DNA of 64,000 bases, from NCBI GenBank assembly GCA_026826555.1, contig JAKSZT010053769.1:6565547-6629546 (forward strand), given 5' to 3'. The notes under the pieces were generated by a model. It ran no database searches. It saw nothing but the letters and a program-made list of their open reading frames with translations, and had not been told where the DNA came from. Positions 63,865 to 64,000 of the stretch are shown piece by piece. This DNA comes from Tolypeutes matacus (Eukaryota > Chordata > Mammalia > Cingulata > Chlamyphoridae). The position numbers were made by a program, and so were the translations under genes. How positions within the stretch are numbered: the stretch's first letter is position 1; each line of letters opens with the position of its first letter.

Positions 63865-63890
63865 ATTAATTAATTAATTAATTAATTAAT
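63865..63890. repeat. (ATTA)n microsatellite
   Basis: About six ATTA units near the right edge of the window. The remaining bases to 64000 are AT-rich without a recognisable feature. Confidence 0.95.
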
Positions 63891-64000
63891 TTTTTAAATT
63901 ATGGGTAAAAATCAAAATTCTCACAATACATACAAACATTTGTAAAATGATATATAAATATATATGCATATATGTGTATTTGCTTACAAAAATGTTATTT

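Overview
The window is mammalian nuclear DNA, AT-rich and repeat-laden, and almost certainly comes from a xenarthran (armadillo, sloth or anteater). Two tRNA-derived SINEs of the type I associate with Xenarthra, and several long terminal repeats (LTRs) that look xenarthran-specific, point that way. The species assignment is inference. It contains two protein-coding genes, both bHLH transcription factors on the minus strand: TWIST1 (CDS 17297-17899) and FERD3L (CDS 56197-56694). Their order and orientation match the HDAC9-TWIST1-FERD3L block I know from human chromosome 7p21. HDAC9 itself would lie off the left edge.

Layout. Positions 1-6400 are AT-rich intergenic DNA with one SINE, a MIR and an old DNA-transposon relic. 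Positions 6400-13300, 3' of TWIST1, hold three CpG-rich single-copy patches with no convincing gene; they look like regulatory DNA. TWIST1 occupies about 16040-18232: a coding exon, a small intron in the 3' UTR, a non-coding second exon, and a TATA/CCAAT promoter in a CpG island that extends to about 20000. From 22540 to 28712 lies a nearly full-length but decayed L1 in minus orientation, itself hit by a small processed retrocopy with a perfect 16-bp target-site duplication. Positions 31300-39130 hold a cluster of ERVL/MaLR-type solo LTRs interleaved with older repeats. Positions 39130-54900 are AT-rich intergenic DNA with MIR and L1M remnants. Positions 54900-56830 are the GC-richer FERD3L locus. 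Positions 60340-63850 are a nested pile of L1 pieces and a SINE.

TWIST1 and FERD3L are related tissue-restricted bHLH factors. TWIST1 acts in cranial mesenchyme, limb and neural crest; FERD3L acts in floor plate and midbrain. The intervening and flanking single-copy DNA is the expected home of their enhancers. I found no RNA gene, CRISPR array, or new protein-coding system. The most interesting material is the transposon nesting, the exact insertion footprints, the unidentified retrocopy, and the CpG-rich non-genic patches downstream of TWIST1.
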